DNA from: an uncultured Bacilli bacterium
GTDB lineage: Bacteria > Bacillota_I > Bacilli_A > RF39 > UBA660
Reading direction: 5' to 3'
DNA: 52,388 nucleotides
NCBI GenBank assembly: GCA_947591455.1
Contig: CANQDC010000003.1
Span: 1 to 52,388, forward strand
Position 1 is the stretch's first letter. Each line of letters begins with the position of its first letter. Both the position numbers and the translations under genes were made by a program. Shown piece after piece: positions 8,899 to 18,039 of this stretch. A model generated the notes under the pieces. The model saw nothing but the letters and a program-made list of their open reading frames with translations, had not been told where the DNA came from and did no database searches.

Positions 8899-9796
8899 AT
8901 TACATAAAAAAATAACGATTTCTTTGCTTCAAAAATATTATATAGCTTTTTTCTTTTGTATACTATTTGGTATTTTTAAAAATGGCCTTCTTCCTTATGT
9001 TAAAGGGTATTCCAATATTTCCGAAACAATCACAATACTTATTTTGCCTATTTTATGTTTTGGAATAGGGTTTATTTTCGATCTTATTTTCAAAAATCGT
9101 GAAATGTTTAACAATCGTTTTTTTGCCTTACTTTTCTTACTCATGATTCCCGTTCAATCAAATCTTCTTTTTGTATTATTATTTTTATGTATTTGTTTAT
9201 TTTTATATAACTATATTAAAAAATGGCAAAAAAATAGTTTCTGGAATTGGATGGTAGGGATCAAATTATTTTTTGTTTTTTTACTGATATCGTTTCATAG
9301 TTATGGGTATGAAAATGTTTTAGAATTAAGTAAAGATTTTCAATATTCTTTTCTTGATTCTTTTATCGGATTTCATGTAAGTGGCCTGTATATTTCTAGC
9401 ACTATGATTCTATTTTTGTTTTTATTTATTTTTTGTTTTGATTATTATTATAAAAAGGAAATTGTTTTATATAGCTATGGTATATTTGGTATATCGTTAT
9501 TAGTGTACTCTTTATTAAAAGAAAATATGGGATTTATGCTGATGCATTTATTAGATAGCAATATATTATTCCCTTTAATTTTTATTGCTCCCTTATCATT
9601 ATTTTCACCTTATTCGAAAAAAGGAAAGTGGTTATATGGCATTTTAATTGGTATACTCACGTTACCATGCATTTGTTTAACCAATGTTTATGAAGGAACC
9701 TATATCGCTATATTTTTTGTCAATATTCTCTTTAATTTATTAAATTTAGTGATAAAAAGCGAAAGAAATCATATCAAAAAAGTAGAAAATGAATAG
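8891..9796 (+). CDS. RnfD/NqrB-like membrane protein (divergent)
   Basis: 301 residues, eight or nine hydrophobic segments. The resemblance to RnfD rests on two places: SFIGFHVSGLYISSTMIL (~155-175) at the position of the RnfD GxxxGxIGETSxLALL stretch, and FSPYSKKGKWLYGILIG with a following YEGTYIAIFFVNILFNLL (~235-285), matching the end of RnfD (PxTKKGxxxxGxxxG...YPEGVxFAILLMN). The covalent-FMN threonine motif of RnfD is not recognisable. ATG 8891 is inside the end of the RnfC-like gene with GGTGAT upstream, so the two are translationally coupled. No rnfA, B, E or G gene is nearby. Assignment is by pattern and by partnership with the RnfC-like gene; a database profile search is needed. Confidence 0.6.
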   Translation: MSRLHKKITISLLQKYYIAFFFCILFGIFKNGLLPYVKGYSNISETITILILPILCFGIGFIFDLIFKNREMFNNRFFALLFLLMIPVQSNLLFVLLFLCICLFLYNYIKKWQKNSFWNWMVGIKLFFVFLLISFHSYGYENVLELSKDFQYSFLDSFIGFHVSGLYISSTMILFLFLFIFCFDYYYKKEIVLYSYGIFGISLLVYSLLKENMGFMLMHLLDSNILFPLIFIAPLSLFSPYSKKGKWLYGILIGILTLPCICLTNVYEGTYIAIFFVNILFNLLNLVIKSERNHIKKVENE

Positions 9797-9874
9797 CAAA
9801 CCAAATTTTCTGCTTTTTGTTTGTTTTAAATAAATATGATATTTTAAGAGTACCCCTCCAAGAAAGGAGACATA

Positions 9875-10279
9875 GTGCTTATAAAATTTCATTTTTTAGT
9901 GATTCAACTATTTCTTTCTTTTCTTTTTTCTAAAGAAATGATAAATACCAAACTGATAATACCTAGTTTAGAAAAGACTGAAAAGTTACATATAAGTTTG
10001 AATAAACATGAATTCAATGCGAAAAACATAAAAATTACTTTCCAAAAAGATCAAATCATTCTTCAGGTTAAAAATAATGTAGCAAAAGAATTTTTAAAAG
10101 TAAATGATAAAATTAAAATATGTTTTCCAGATCAAATTGCCTATTATCGTGTGGTAGAAATTAAAAATTGGGAAGAAAAAGAGGAGCAATGGATTGTGAA
10201 AGCTCAAATGAGTGGCTACTTAGAAAAAAAAGAGAAAAATACGAAATTTATGACAAATTTCGTATTTTTTGATGTTTAA
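9875..10279 (+). CDS. hypothetical protein with N-terminal hydrophobic segment
   Basis: 134 residues from a GTG start (9875) with AAGGAGA five bases upstream. The first ~20 residues are hydrophobic (signal peptide or membrane anchor); the rest alternates beta-strand-like hydrophobic and charged residues (IKITFQKDQIILQVKNN), suggesting a small beta-rich domain outside the membrane. No FMN-attachment motif, so it is not RnfG. The last codons are inside a perfect 15-bp terminator hairpin. Follows the RnfCD-like pair after a 78-base gap; linkage to it is possible but unproven. Family not recognised. Confidence 0.65.
   Translation: MLIKFHFLVIQLFLSFLFSKEMINTKLIIPSLEKTEKLHISLNKHEFNAKNIKITFQKDQIILQVKNNVAKEFLKVNDKIKICFPDQIAYYRVVEIKNWEEKEEQWIVKAQMSGYLEKKEKNTKFMTNFVFFDV
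10235..10270 (+). terminator. strong intrinsic terminator inside the end of a coding region
   Basis: AAAAATACGAAATTT (10235-10249) pairs perfectly over 15 bp with AAATTTCGTATTTTT (10255-10269), loop ATGAC, followed by a T. It lies completely inside the 3' end of the 134-residue gene, whose stop is at 10277-10279. Confidence 0.75.
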
Positions 10280-10332
10280 AAAAAGGAATTTTGAAGGTGA
10301 CCTTTAATATATATGAATAGGAGGCTTTTTTT

Positions 10333-12087
10333 ATGGCTTTTATCTCACAAAAAGAAATTAATGACATACGAAATGCCGTATCTATTGTAGAAGTAATTTC
10401 TGCGTATATCCCATTAACGCAGCGAGGGAAAAATTACTTCGGAGTTTGTCCATTTCATGAAGACCATTCTCCTAGTATGAGTGTATCAGAAGAAAAACAA
10501 ATTTATAAATGTTTTTCTTGTGGAGCGACAGGAAATGTTTTTACTTTTCTCGAAAATTTTTTAAATATTTCCTTTGGCGAAGCTATTGCCCAAGTGGCTG
10601 AAAAAGCAGGAATTGTTTTAAATACAAAACTCTTTTTAAAAAAAGATACAAAATATCAAGAAGAATATGAAATTATGGAATTTAGTAATAAATTTTACCA
10701 AAATAACTTGAATAGTGAAGCAGGAAAAAAAGCCATTGCGTATTTAGAAGAACGAGGTCTAAATGAAGAGGCCAGAACTTCCTTTGATATAGGACTTTCC
10801 TTAAATAAAGATATGTTAAGCAAGATTCTTTTAAAGAAAAATTACAGTGAAAAAATGTTGGCGGATTTGGGGTTAGTTCATCAATCTTCTTCTACAGTTT
10901 ATGATGTCTTTCAAAATCGCATTATGTTTCCCATTCATAATTTAGATGGACAAGTTGTCGGCTTTACAGCTCGATGTTATTTAGAAGAAAACATTAAACC
11001 GAAGTATTTAAATAGTAAAGAAACGTATTTATTTAAAAAAGGCAAAATATTATATAATTATCATCGAGCAAAAGATACCATTCGCTTAAAAAAAGAAGTG
11101 ATTTTAGTAGAAGGAAATATGGATGCGATTCGCCTACATATAAATGGAATCCAAAATGTAGTCGCTCTAATGGGAACGAGTTTAACAAAAAGTCAAATGG
11201 AAACTTTACGAAAATTACATGTTAAAGTTATCCTCATGTTAGATAATGATGAAGCAGGGGAAAGTGCAACTTATGCAGTGGGGAATGAATTAGAAGAAAA
11301 CGGTTTTGATTTGGCGATTGTTCGTTTAAGTAAAGCAAAAGATCCCGATGAATATATATTAAAGTATGGGATAGCTGCTTTAGCTGAGAATATACAAAAA
11401 GCCATTCCGTTTATGGATTTTAAATTAAATTATTTAAAGAAAAATAAAAATTTAGATTCCTCGGTAGATCTAGCAGAATATATAAAAGCGGTAATTGCAA
11501 GTTTAAAGAAAAATGATGATGAAATTTTAAAAGAAGTAACTTTACAAAAATTAAGTAGTGATTATAATATCTCTTATGCTGTTTTAAAAAGTGAATTGGG
11601 GACTTTACAAGAAAATCAAATCGCCAAAGAGAAAAAAAACGATCCTCAAAGTCCGAAACCGAAAAGCAGTTATCAAAAAATTGTCGATGAAGTTTTATTT
11701 TTTATGATGAATAGTGAAGAGTATATTCGTTTATATCAAACAAAACTAGGAATGTTTCGAGAAAAAGAAAATCGAGCGATAGCCAATGAGATTATTTATT
11801 TTTACGAAACAAATAAAACAATGAATTTAGCTGATTTTATTTCTTATATAGAAACGATTTCTTTAAAAAAAGAAATTATGGATATAATAGAAAATGTAAA
11901 AGTAAAACAACTTTCTGTAGAAGCTATGGAAGAATTAATTTTACGTATTAAAAAGAAAATAAAAGAAGAAGAAATCAAAAAACTAAAAGAGGATTTAAAA
12001 ATGGAATTTGATATTCAAAAGAAAGTAGAACTGACAGAAAAAATTGCTGAAATAAAAAAAGGAAGTGTTGAAAATGAAAGTTATTAA
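10333..12087 (+). CDS. dnaG: DNA primase
   Basis: Makes RNA primers at the replication fork. 584 residues starting at ATG 10333 after AGGAGGC. The N-terminal CHC2 zinc finger is complete ([13 protein letters not shown]...[12 protein letters not shown], ~40-75). The catalytic core and TOPRIM domain follow ([27 protein letters not shown]). The C-terminal ~170 residues are the helicase-binding region and, as is common, poorly conserved. It overlaps rpoD by 14 bases, the classical macromolecular-synthesis operon without rpsU. Confidence 0.96.
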   Translation: MAFISQKEINDIRNAVSIVEVISAYIPLTQRGKNYFGVCPFHEDHSPSMSVSEEKQIYKCFSCGATGNVFTFLENFLNISFGEAIAQVAEKAGIVLNTKLFLKKDTKYQEEYEIMEFSNKFYQNNLNSEAGKKAIAYLEERGLNEEARTSFDIGLSLNKDMLSKILLKKNYSEKMLADLGLVHQSSSTVYDVFQNRIMFPIHNLDGQVVGFTARCYLEENIKPKYLNSKETYLFKKGKILYNYHRAKDTIRLKKEVILVEGNMDAIRLHINGIQNVVALMGTSLTKSQMETLRKLHVKVILMLDNDEAGESATYAVGNELEENGFDLAIVRLSKAKDPDEYILKYGIAALAENIQKAIPFMDFKLNYLKKNKNLDSSVDLAEYIKAVIASLKKNDDEILKEVTLQKLSSDYNISYAVLKSELGTLQENQIAKEKKNDPQSPKPKSSYQKIVDEVLFFMMNSEEYIRLYQTKLGMFREKENRAIANEIIYFYETNKTMNLADFISYIETISLKKEIMDIIENVKVKQLSVEAMEELILRIKKKIKEEEIKKLKEDLKMEFDIQKKVELTEKIAEIKKGSVENESY

Positions 12088-13168
12088 AACTTTAGAAGAA
12101 AGAAAAGAAGAGTTATTAAAATTGGGCAAAGAAAAAGGTATGATTACTTTTGAACAATTAGCAGAAGCCCTAAAAGGATTAGATGTAGATAATGATTCAT
12201 TAGATGAACTATATAATTTTTTTGTCGAAAATAATATCGAAATTGTTGCCAATGACGAAGATTCTTCAGATGGGGAAGCCCGCATAAAAGAAGATGAACC
12301 AATTATTTTAGACGATGCCGAAATTACCAAAGATGTCAATATCAATGATCCAGTTCGGATGTATTTAAAAGAAATTGGAAAAATTAGTCTTTTATCTGCC
12401 GAAGAAGAATTAAGTTTATCCAAAAGAGCAGCTGCTGGAGATGAAATGGCTAAAAATATTTTAGCAGAATCTAATTTACGTTTAGTAGTTAGTATTGCTA
12501 AACGCTATGTTGGTCGAGGATTATTATTTTTAGATTTAATTCAAGAAGGAAATATTGGCTTAATGAAAGCGGTAGATAAATTTGATTATGATAAAGGATT
12601 TAAATTTTCTACTTATGCTACTTGGTGGATACGTCAAGCGATTACTCGTGCTTTAGCAGATCAAGCCCGTACGATTCGAGTACCCGTTCATATGGTGGAA
12701 ACGATAAATAAAATGGCCCGTATTCAACGTCAATTAACTTTAGAGTTAAATCGGGAACCAACCGATGAAGAAATAGCCAAAAAAATGGGTATTACGGTAG
12801 AAAAAGTGAGAGAAGTAATTAAAATTAGTCAAGATCCCGTTTCATTAGAAACACCAATTGGGGAGGAAGATGATTCCCATTTAGGAGATTTCGTGAAAGA
12901 TGAAAGTGCTATGACTCCAGAAGAATATGCAACCAATGAAATTTTAAAAGAAGAAATAAAGGCAGTTTTACAAACATTACAAGAACGGGAACAAGAAGTA
13001 CTAGAATTGCGTTTTGGCCTTATTGATGGGACAAGCCATACATTAGAAGAAGTTGGGAAAAAATTTAATGTAACTCGGGAAAGAATTCGTCAAATAGAAG
13101 CCAAAGCATTGCGTAAATTAAGACATCCATCTCGGGCGAAAAAATTAAAGGATTTTCTTTCTGATTAA
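12074..13168 (+). CDS. rpoD: primary sigma factor (sigma-70/SigA)
   Basis: Housekeeping sigma subunit of RNA polymerase, 364 residues. Start at ATG 12074 with GGAAG eight bases upstream; GTG at 12065 belongs to the ribosome site. Region 1.1 (~1-70), region 1.2 ([13 protein letters not shown]), region 2 ([33 protein letters not shown]), region 3 and region 4 ([20 protein letters not shown]) are all present. Reads the TTGACA/TATAAT promoters seen in this window. Coupled to dnaG upstream and trmK downstream. Confidence 0.97.
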   Translation: MKVIKTLEERKEELLKLGKEKGMITFEQLAEALKGLDVDNDSLDELYNFFVENNIEIVANDEDSSDGEARIKEDEPIILDDAEITKDVNINDPVRMYLKEIGKISLLSAEEELSLSKRAAAGDEMAKNILAESNLRLVVSIAKRYVGRGLLFLDLIQEGNIGLMKAVDKFDYDKGFKFSTYATWWIRQAITRALADQARTIRVPVHMVETINKMARIQRQLTLELNREPTDEEIAKKMGITVEKVREVIKISQDPVSLETPIGEEDDSHLGDFVKDESAMTPEEYATNEILKEEIKAVLQTLQEREQEVLELRFGLIDGTSHTLEEVGKKFNVTRERIRQIEAKALRKLRHPSRAKKLKDFLSD

Positions 13169-13812
13169 TGAAAAGTTTACGTTTAGAAACCATTGCCTCC
13201 TTTGTTGAACCTGAGGATAAAGTAATAGATATAGGTTGTGATCATGCTTATCTTCCTATTTTTTTGATACAAAAAAAAATATGTCAGAAAGTGATTGCTT
13301 CCGATATACATGAAGAAGCTTTAAAAATAGCTAGAAAAAATATCGAAAAAAATCATTTGATGGAAGAGATTCCTCTTTATTTATCAGATGGATTAAAAAA
13401 TGTGCCAGATAAAGATATTAATACGATAATCATTGCTGGAATGGGCACCAATACGATTTTACATATTTTATCTTCTTTAGATCCTTTTTCAATTGATAAA
13501 CTAATTATTCAAGCGAATAATGATCTTCCTTTATTACGAAAAGAATTACGCAAGAAAAAATTTTTTCTTCAAAAAGAAAAAATTGTCTATGAAAAAAATC
13601 ATTACTATATTATTGGCATATATTCAAAAAATGCGCGTCGATTAACCAGTAAAGAAAAATATTTTGGTCCCTATGATGCTTCGAATCATGGCTACTATAT
13701 TTCTTTGTATAATCATTTTCAAACTATCAATCACAAACTTTCTTGGAAGAAAAATACGAAAGAAAAATTTTTCCTTTTTTTAAAAATACAGTTATTAAAA
13801 AAATATTTATAA
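13168..13812 (+). CDS. trmK: tRNA (adenine22-N1)-methyltransferase TrmK
   Basis: SAM-dependent Rossmann methyltransferase modifying A22 of tRNA (YqfN family). Motif I is DIGCDHAYLPI (~22-32), followed by ASDIHEEAL and the catalytic region IIAGMGTNTI. 214 residues. The ATG overlaps the rpoD stop (TAATG), so it is translationally coupled, and the sigA-yqfN order is as in Bacillus. The usual following gene (yqfO/nif3-like) is missing; a convergent YqfQ-like gene is there instead. Confidence 0.93.
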   Translation: MKSLRLETIASFVEPEDKVIDIGCDHAYLPIFLIQKKICQKVIASDIHEEALKIARKNIEKNHLMEEIPLYLSDGLKNVPDKDINTIIIAGMGTNTILHILSSLDPFSIDKLIIQANNDLPLLRKELRKKKFFLQKEKIVYEKNHYYIIGIYSKNARRLTSKEKYFGPYDASNHGYYISLYNHFQTINHKLSWKKNTKEKFFLFLKIQLLKKYL

Positions 13813-14097
13813 AAAAAAGGTTGGGGCAGTTGCCTTTTTTTCTTGTAATGGAGGGTTAGAGGGTAATGATTTATTAGGAGCAAGAAAAGTCTTTTCTTCA
13901 CTTGAAGAAGTGACATTTTTTTTACCCATTTCTTTCAAAACGCTTATCATGCTTCTTGCATTCTGAATGGCTGGTTTTGCTCGTTGATAAAGAGGAATAA
14001 TTTGATTAGCAATTTGTAAAGTTCTGGATAGTCCTCCAATGATTTTTCCAAAACTTAACCCTCGGGCCAGTCCTGTAACATTAAACATATCACTCAC
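13807..14097 (-). CDS. VrrA/YqfQ-like protein
   Basis: 96 residues. The first ~55 match the short YqfQ/VrrA pattern: a Gly/Phe-rich start, then LSRTLQIANQIIPLYQRAKPAIQNARSMI, a probable amphipathic or membrane-associated helix pair. The tail is Ser/Pro/Lys-rich and low in complexity. Function unknown in any species. In Bacillus yqfQ lies a few genes after sigA-yqfN-yqfO, supporting the assignment, though here it is inverted. Its last codons overlap the end of trmK and the shared terminator. Confidence 0.65.
   Translation of the reverse strand: MSDMFNVTGLARGLSFGKIIGGLSRTLQIANQIIPLYQRAKPAIQNARSMISVLKEMGKKNVTSSSEEKTFLAPNKSLPSNPPLQEKKATAPTFFL
13813..13840. terminator. bidirectional terminator between trmK and yqfQ-like gene
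   Basis: AAAAAAGG (13813-13820) pairs with CCTTTTTT (13833-13840). T runs on both strands let it serve both convergent genes; it lies inside the end of the yqfQ-like frame. Confidence 0.65.
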
Positions 14098-14204
14098 CTT
14101 GGTTTATTTTATGCGTTTAACAGAAAAATATTTCGCTATTTCAATTTAAATATAAATTATTTTGGAGTATAATAGATATAAATTAAGAAAAAGGAAGTAT
14201 GTTT

Positions 14205-15704
14205 ATGTTAATGGCTATTAAAAGAATGATTATTGTAATTTGTGGGTTCTTGTTGCAAATTGGTTTTAGTCTAATTCTTTATTTATTTTTTATGAAATAT
14301 ATTGCCATAATTCATATCATCTATTCCATCATAGGTTTATTTTTAGTCTTATATTTGATAAAAGATAGTCGTAATTATTCCTATACTTTACCATGGATTA
14401 TATTACTATTATTATTTCCTGTCATTGCCTCTTTACTATATATTATCTTAGGAAATAATAAAAAACGAAGTAAAACACTAAAAAGAATTGTCGAAGAGGA
14501 AAAGAAAAGTAAAAAATATTTAATTCAAGAGGAAGAAATTTATAAAGAATTTCGCGATAATAGTCGTCTGCGTTATATTAGTGATTTTGCGCATTTCCCT
14601 GTAAGCACGAACAATGACGTGGATTATTATTCCCTAGGAGATCTGGCCTTCCCAGTAATGCTAGAAGAATTAAAAAAGGCGCAAAAATTTATATTTTTTG
14701 AATATTTCATTGTACATCAAGGAACCATGTGGAATCAAATAGTAGAAATATTAGAAGAAAAAGCAAAAAATGGAGTCGAAGTAAGAGTACTATATGATGA
14801 TTTAGGATGCTTGACGACATTACATAAAAATTATTATAAAGAATTAGAAAAAAAAGGAATTCAATGTATTGTTTTTAATCGGTTAAATCCGATTGCAGGA
14901 ATTATTATGAATAATCGTGATCATCGAAAAATTTTAATTATTGATGGGAAAGTAGCTTTTTCGGGTGGAATCAATATTGCAGATGAATACATCAATATAA
15001 ATAGTCCTTATGGGCATTGGAAAGATAATGCCATTCGTGTATCGGGAGAGGCTGTTTGGAATTATACTGTATTATTTTTAACCATGTGGAATGCCTTCAA
15101 AAAAACAGATAAAGATTTTTTTCAATATAAATATGAATTTAAAAAAAGTAAAAAGAAAAATGGCTTTGTTGTCCCTTATGGGGAATCTCCTTTGGATGAA
15201 GAAATCACAGGAGAAGATATTTACTTAAATATTATCAATCAAGCGAACCATTACATATATATATTTACACCCTATTTGATTATTGATACAGATATGATTA
15301 ATGCGCTTACTCTAGCTGCTAAAAGAGGAGTAGATGTTCGTATTGTCATACCAGGAATACCAGATAAAAAAATTGTCTATACTTTATCAGAAAGTTATGT
15401 AACCCCTCTTGTCAAAGGAGGAGTAAAAGTATATAAATATACGCCAGGTTTTATCCATGCGAAAGTTTTTGTAGCGGATGATACGGTAGCGACCGTTGGA
15501 ACAATAAATATGGATTATCGAAGTTTATATTTACATTTCGAATGTGGTTGTTATTTTGAAAAAGTAGATGTCATCAAAAAAATAAAAATGGATGCCGATG
15601 AAACCATAAAAAAATCACATTTAATTTCCCAAAAGGAAGCCTCTGCCAAATTTTTAAAAGCCATGTGGCAAGCCATTTTAAGATTAATTGCTCCTCTTAT
15701 GTAA
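14205..15704 (+). CDS. cls: cardiolipin synthase
   Basis: Phospholipase D-superfamily enzyme condensing two phosphatidylglycerols to cardiolipin at the membrane. Two N-terminal membrane helices (~5-65) precede two HKD active-site motifs: DHRKILIIDGKVAFSGGIN and IHAKVFVADDTVATVGTINM. 499 residues, family-typical. ATG 14205 gives seven bases from AAGGAAG; ATG 14199 is too close to it. TATAAT at 14168-14173. Monocistronic by appearance. Confidence 0.95.
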   Translation: MLMAIKRMIIVICGFLLQIGFSLILYLFFMKYIAIIHIIYSIIGLFLVLYLIKDSRNYSYTLPWIILLLLFPVIASLLYIILGNNKKRSKTLKRIVEEEKKSKKYLIQEEEIYKEFRDNSRLRYISDFAHFPVSTNNDVDYYSLGDLAFPVMLEELKKAQKFIFFEYFIVHQGTMWNQIVEILEEKAKNGVEVRVLYDDLGCLTTLHKNYYKELEKKGIQCIVFNRLNPIAGIIMNNRDHRKILIIDGKVAFSGGINIADEYININSPYGHWKDNAIRVSGEAVWNYTVLFLTMWNAFKKTDKDFFQYKYEFKKSKKKNGFVVPYGESPLDEEITGEDIYLNIINQANHYIYIFTPYLIIDTDMINALTLAAKRGVDVRIVIPGIPDKKIVYTLSESYVTPLVKGGVKVYKYTPGFIHAKVFVADDTVATVGTINMDYRSLYLHFECGCYFEKVDVIKKIKMDADETIKKSHLISQKEASAKFLKAMWQAILRLIAPLM

Positions 15705-15807
15705 TTAATGAAAACAATAAAAAAATAGAAGTAATAAACTATTTCCTCTAGTCAAAAAGAATAGAGATATGATATAATTTTTTATAGTAAGAGTAGGAGG
15801 GTATTTC

Positions 15808-17274
15808 ATGACACAAACCAAAACGATGACTATGGATATTTTAAAGTTTCCCTTTTTACTTATCTTAGATATTTTATCATTAGCCGTACGTGGTTTTAAG
15901 TTTTTAACGATTGATATAATAAAACGTTTATTTAAAGAACTACAAAAAAACAATCAAATTACTAATAAAAAAGTAGCTCAAAAATTGGAATTAAAGCGCC
16001 AAGAACTAATAAAAGATTTACAAAATGAAGGCGGTTTCAGAAGCAAAACACCACGTGTATTTTGGTATCGAGCTTTAAATAAAGAAGGAAAACTAGAAAC
16101 AGGAACTATCAATGGTTATTCGAAATTAGATGTAAATACCTTTTTATTACAAGAATCTTATATAGTATATGAAATTCGTTCGGATAAATATATTGATTTT
16201 TTATATAGCGATTCAAGTATTTTTGCCGTAAGAATGTCAAATAAGGACTTACTTTTTTGGCTGACACAACTTTCGACGTATATTAAAAGTGGGATCACTT
16301 TGACCGAATCAATAAAAATATTAAATAATCAAATGCATAATAAAAAACATTATCGTAAAGCATTTCAATCCATTATCTATGAATTAACGATGGGGGAAAG
16401 TTTTTCCAAAGCCCTAGAAAAACAAGGTGGGATGTTTCCAGCATTATTAATTAATATGATTCGTGCTGCCGAAGCAACCGGAGAATTAGAATCCACGCTA
16501 GCCGATATGTCCAATTATTATGAAGAAGTAGAAAAAACAAGAAAACAAATGATTAGTGCAATTACTTATCCTGCTATTATCATGATCTTTGCAACAGCTG
16601 TTATTACTTTCATATTGATTTATGTAATTCCTCAATTTGTTAAAATTTATGAAGAATCGAACGCCGAAATTAATGGGTTAACTGTTTTTATAATTAACTT
16701 AAGTAATTTTTTACAAAACAATATAGTAAATATTATCCTAATTTTAGTAGTGGCTGTAATTATTCTATATTTCTGTTATACAAGAATTAAAGCTTTTCGT
16801 AAAAATGTTCAATATGCTCTAATGCATTTCCCTGTTATTAGCAAAATAATTATTTATAAAGAATTGACGATTTTTACCAAAACATTTTCTTCTTTACTAG
16901 CAAATAACGTCAATATTACCGAAAGTATGGATATTTTAAGTAAAATTACCGGCAATGAGATCTATAAAGATATAATGGAACAAACAATTAAAAATATTGT
17001 CAAAGGTGATAAAATTTCTACATCTTTTAAAGATCACTGGGCCATACCCGATATTGCTTATTACATGATTGTAACAGGGGAATCTACGGGGCAATTAGCA
17101 GAAATGATGCAAAGAGTAAGTGCTTACTATTCTGAAATGCATAAAAGTATTGTCACAAACTTAAAATCCTTTATTGAACCTGTTTTAATTTCCATGTTGG
17201 CATTAGTAGTCGGAGTCATTATTTTGGCCGTTATAGTTCCTATGTTTGGATTAATGAGTCAATTAGAAACATAA
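15808..17274 (+). CDS. type II secretion/type IV pilus inner-membrane protein (PilC/GspF family)
   Basis: Platform protein that works with a PilB/GspE ATPase to assemble pilin or pseudopilin fibres. 488 residues with two T2SSF repeats (~145-270 and ~345-475), each with conserved LTQLSTYIKSGITLTESI-type helices, and three membrane segments near 245-275, 290-315 and 455-480. The first ~75 residues are an extra hydrophobic/amphipathic stretch before the usual FWYRALNKEGK start of the family. AGGAGG and TATAAT (15773-15778) give a clear start. The prepilin peptidase gene starts 11 bases downstream. Confidence 0.92.
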   Translation: MTQTKTMTMDILKFPFLLILDILSLAVRGFKFLTIDIIKRLFKELQKNNQITNKKVAQKLELKRQELIKDLQNEGGFRSKTPRVFWYRALNKEGKLETGTINGYSKLDVNTFLLQESYIVYEIRSDKYIDFLYSDSSIFAVRMSNKDLLFWLTQLSTYIKSGITLTESIKILNNQMHNKKHYRKAFQSIIYELTMGESFSKALEKQGGMFPALLINMIRAAEATGELESTLADMSNYYEEVEKTRKQMISAITYPAIIMIFATAVITFILIYVIPQFVKIYEESNAEINGLTVFIINLSNFLQNNIVNIILILVVAVIILYFCYTRIKAFRKNVQYALMHFPVISKIIIYKELTIFTKTFSSLLANNVNITESMDILSKITGNEIYKDIMEQTIKNIVKGDKISTSFKDHWAIPDIAYYMIVTGESTGQLAEMMQRVSAYYSEMHKSIVTNLKSFIEPVLISMLALVVGVIILAVIVPMFGLMSQLET

Positions 17275-17285
17275 AGGTGAGTTTT

Positions 17286-18032
17286 ATGAGTATTTTAATT
17301 TTTATAATTGGGGCGGTTTTTGGGTCTTTTTATTATGTTGTAGGAACGAGACTTCCCAATCAAGAGTCTTTAATTAAGCCGGGAAGTCATTGTACATACT
17401 GTAAACACCCTTTAAAACCCTATGATTTAGTACCCTTATTTTCTTTTTTATTTTTAAAAGGGAAATGTCGTTATTGCCAAAAAAAATTAAGTAAAGAATA
17501 TTTCGTTTATGAATTATTGACGGCGATTTTATTTACCGTGAGTTATTTAAAGTATAATTTATCTTATTCTTTTTTTATTTTGCTCATAATTTCTTCTTTA
17601 GTTGTACTTATTTTTATTACGGATTTTAAATATTTTATCATTTTAGATTCGCCACTTATTATTTCAGCCTTACTCATTCTAATCATAAAAGCTATTTATT
17701 TTGGTTTTAATGAAATTAGTATTTGCCTTTTAAATGGCCTTATGGTCTTTTTAACCATGCTACTCATTCGCCAAATAGGTAACTTGTTATTCAAACGAGA
17801 ATCTTTAGGGGGAGGGGATATCAAATTCTCCTTTATCGCTGGAATGATTTTAGGATATAAATTTGCGATTCTTTCTCTTGTTTTATCTACTTTTTTAGCT
17901 TTACCATATGCGATAGCCACCATGTTTATAAAAAAAGATAGTGAAGTTCCTTTTGGGCCTTTCTTAGTAAGTAGTCTTTTTTTAGTTTTTTATTTTTTGG
18001 AAAAATTCCAATATGTATTATATTTCTTTTAA
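17286..18032 (+). CDS. prepilin peptidase (A24 family)
   Basis: Membrane aspartic protease that cuts type III signal peptides of prepilins and often N-methylates them. ATG 17286 follows AAAGGTGA; a GTG at 17277 is in the ribosome site. 248 residues: GSFYYVVGTRLP, then a four-cysteine methylase-type loop (CTYC ... CRYC), then about six membrane helices carrying the catalytic aspartates in FITDFKYFIILD and GGGDIKF. Forms an operon with the PilC-like gene. Convergent with the ATPase gene; the two stops are 7 bases apart. Confidence 0.93.
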   Translation: MSILIFIIGAVFGSFYYVVGTRLPNQESLIKPGSHCTYCKHPLKPYDLVPLFSFLFLKGKCRYCQKKLSKEYFVYELLTAILFTVSYLKYNLSYSFFILLIISSLVVLIFITDFKYFIILDSPLIISALLILIIKAIYFGFNEISICLLNGLMVFLTMLLIRQIGNLLFKRESLGGGDIKFSFIAGMILGYKFAILSLVLSTFLALPYAIATMFIKKDSEVPFGPFLVSSLFLVFYFLEKFQYVLYFF

Positions 18033-18039
18033 TAAGTAA

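Noticed and set aside
9875-10279. RnfG subunit of an Rnf complex
   Set aside because: No SGAT-type flavin attachment site and no sequence likeness; only the position is suggestive.
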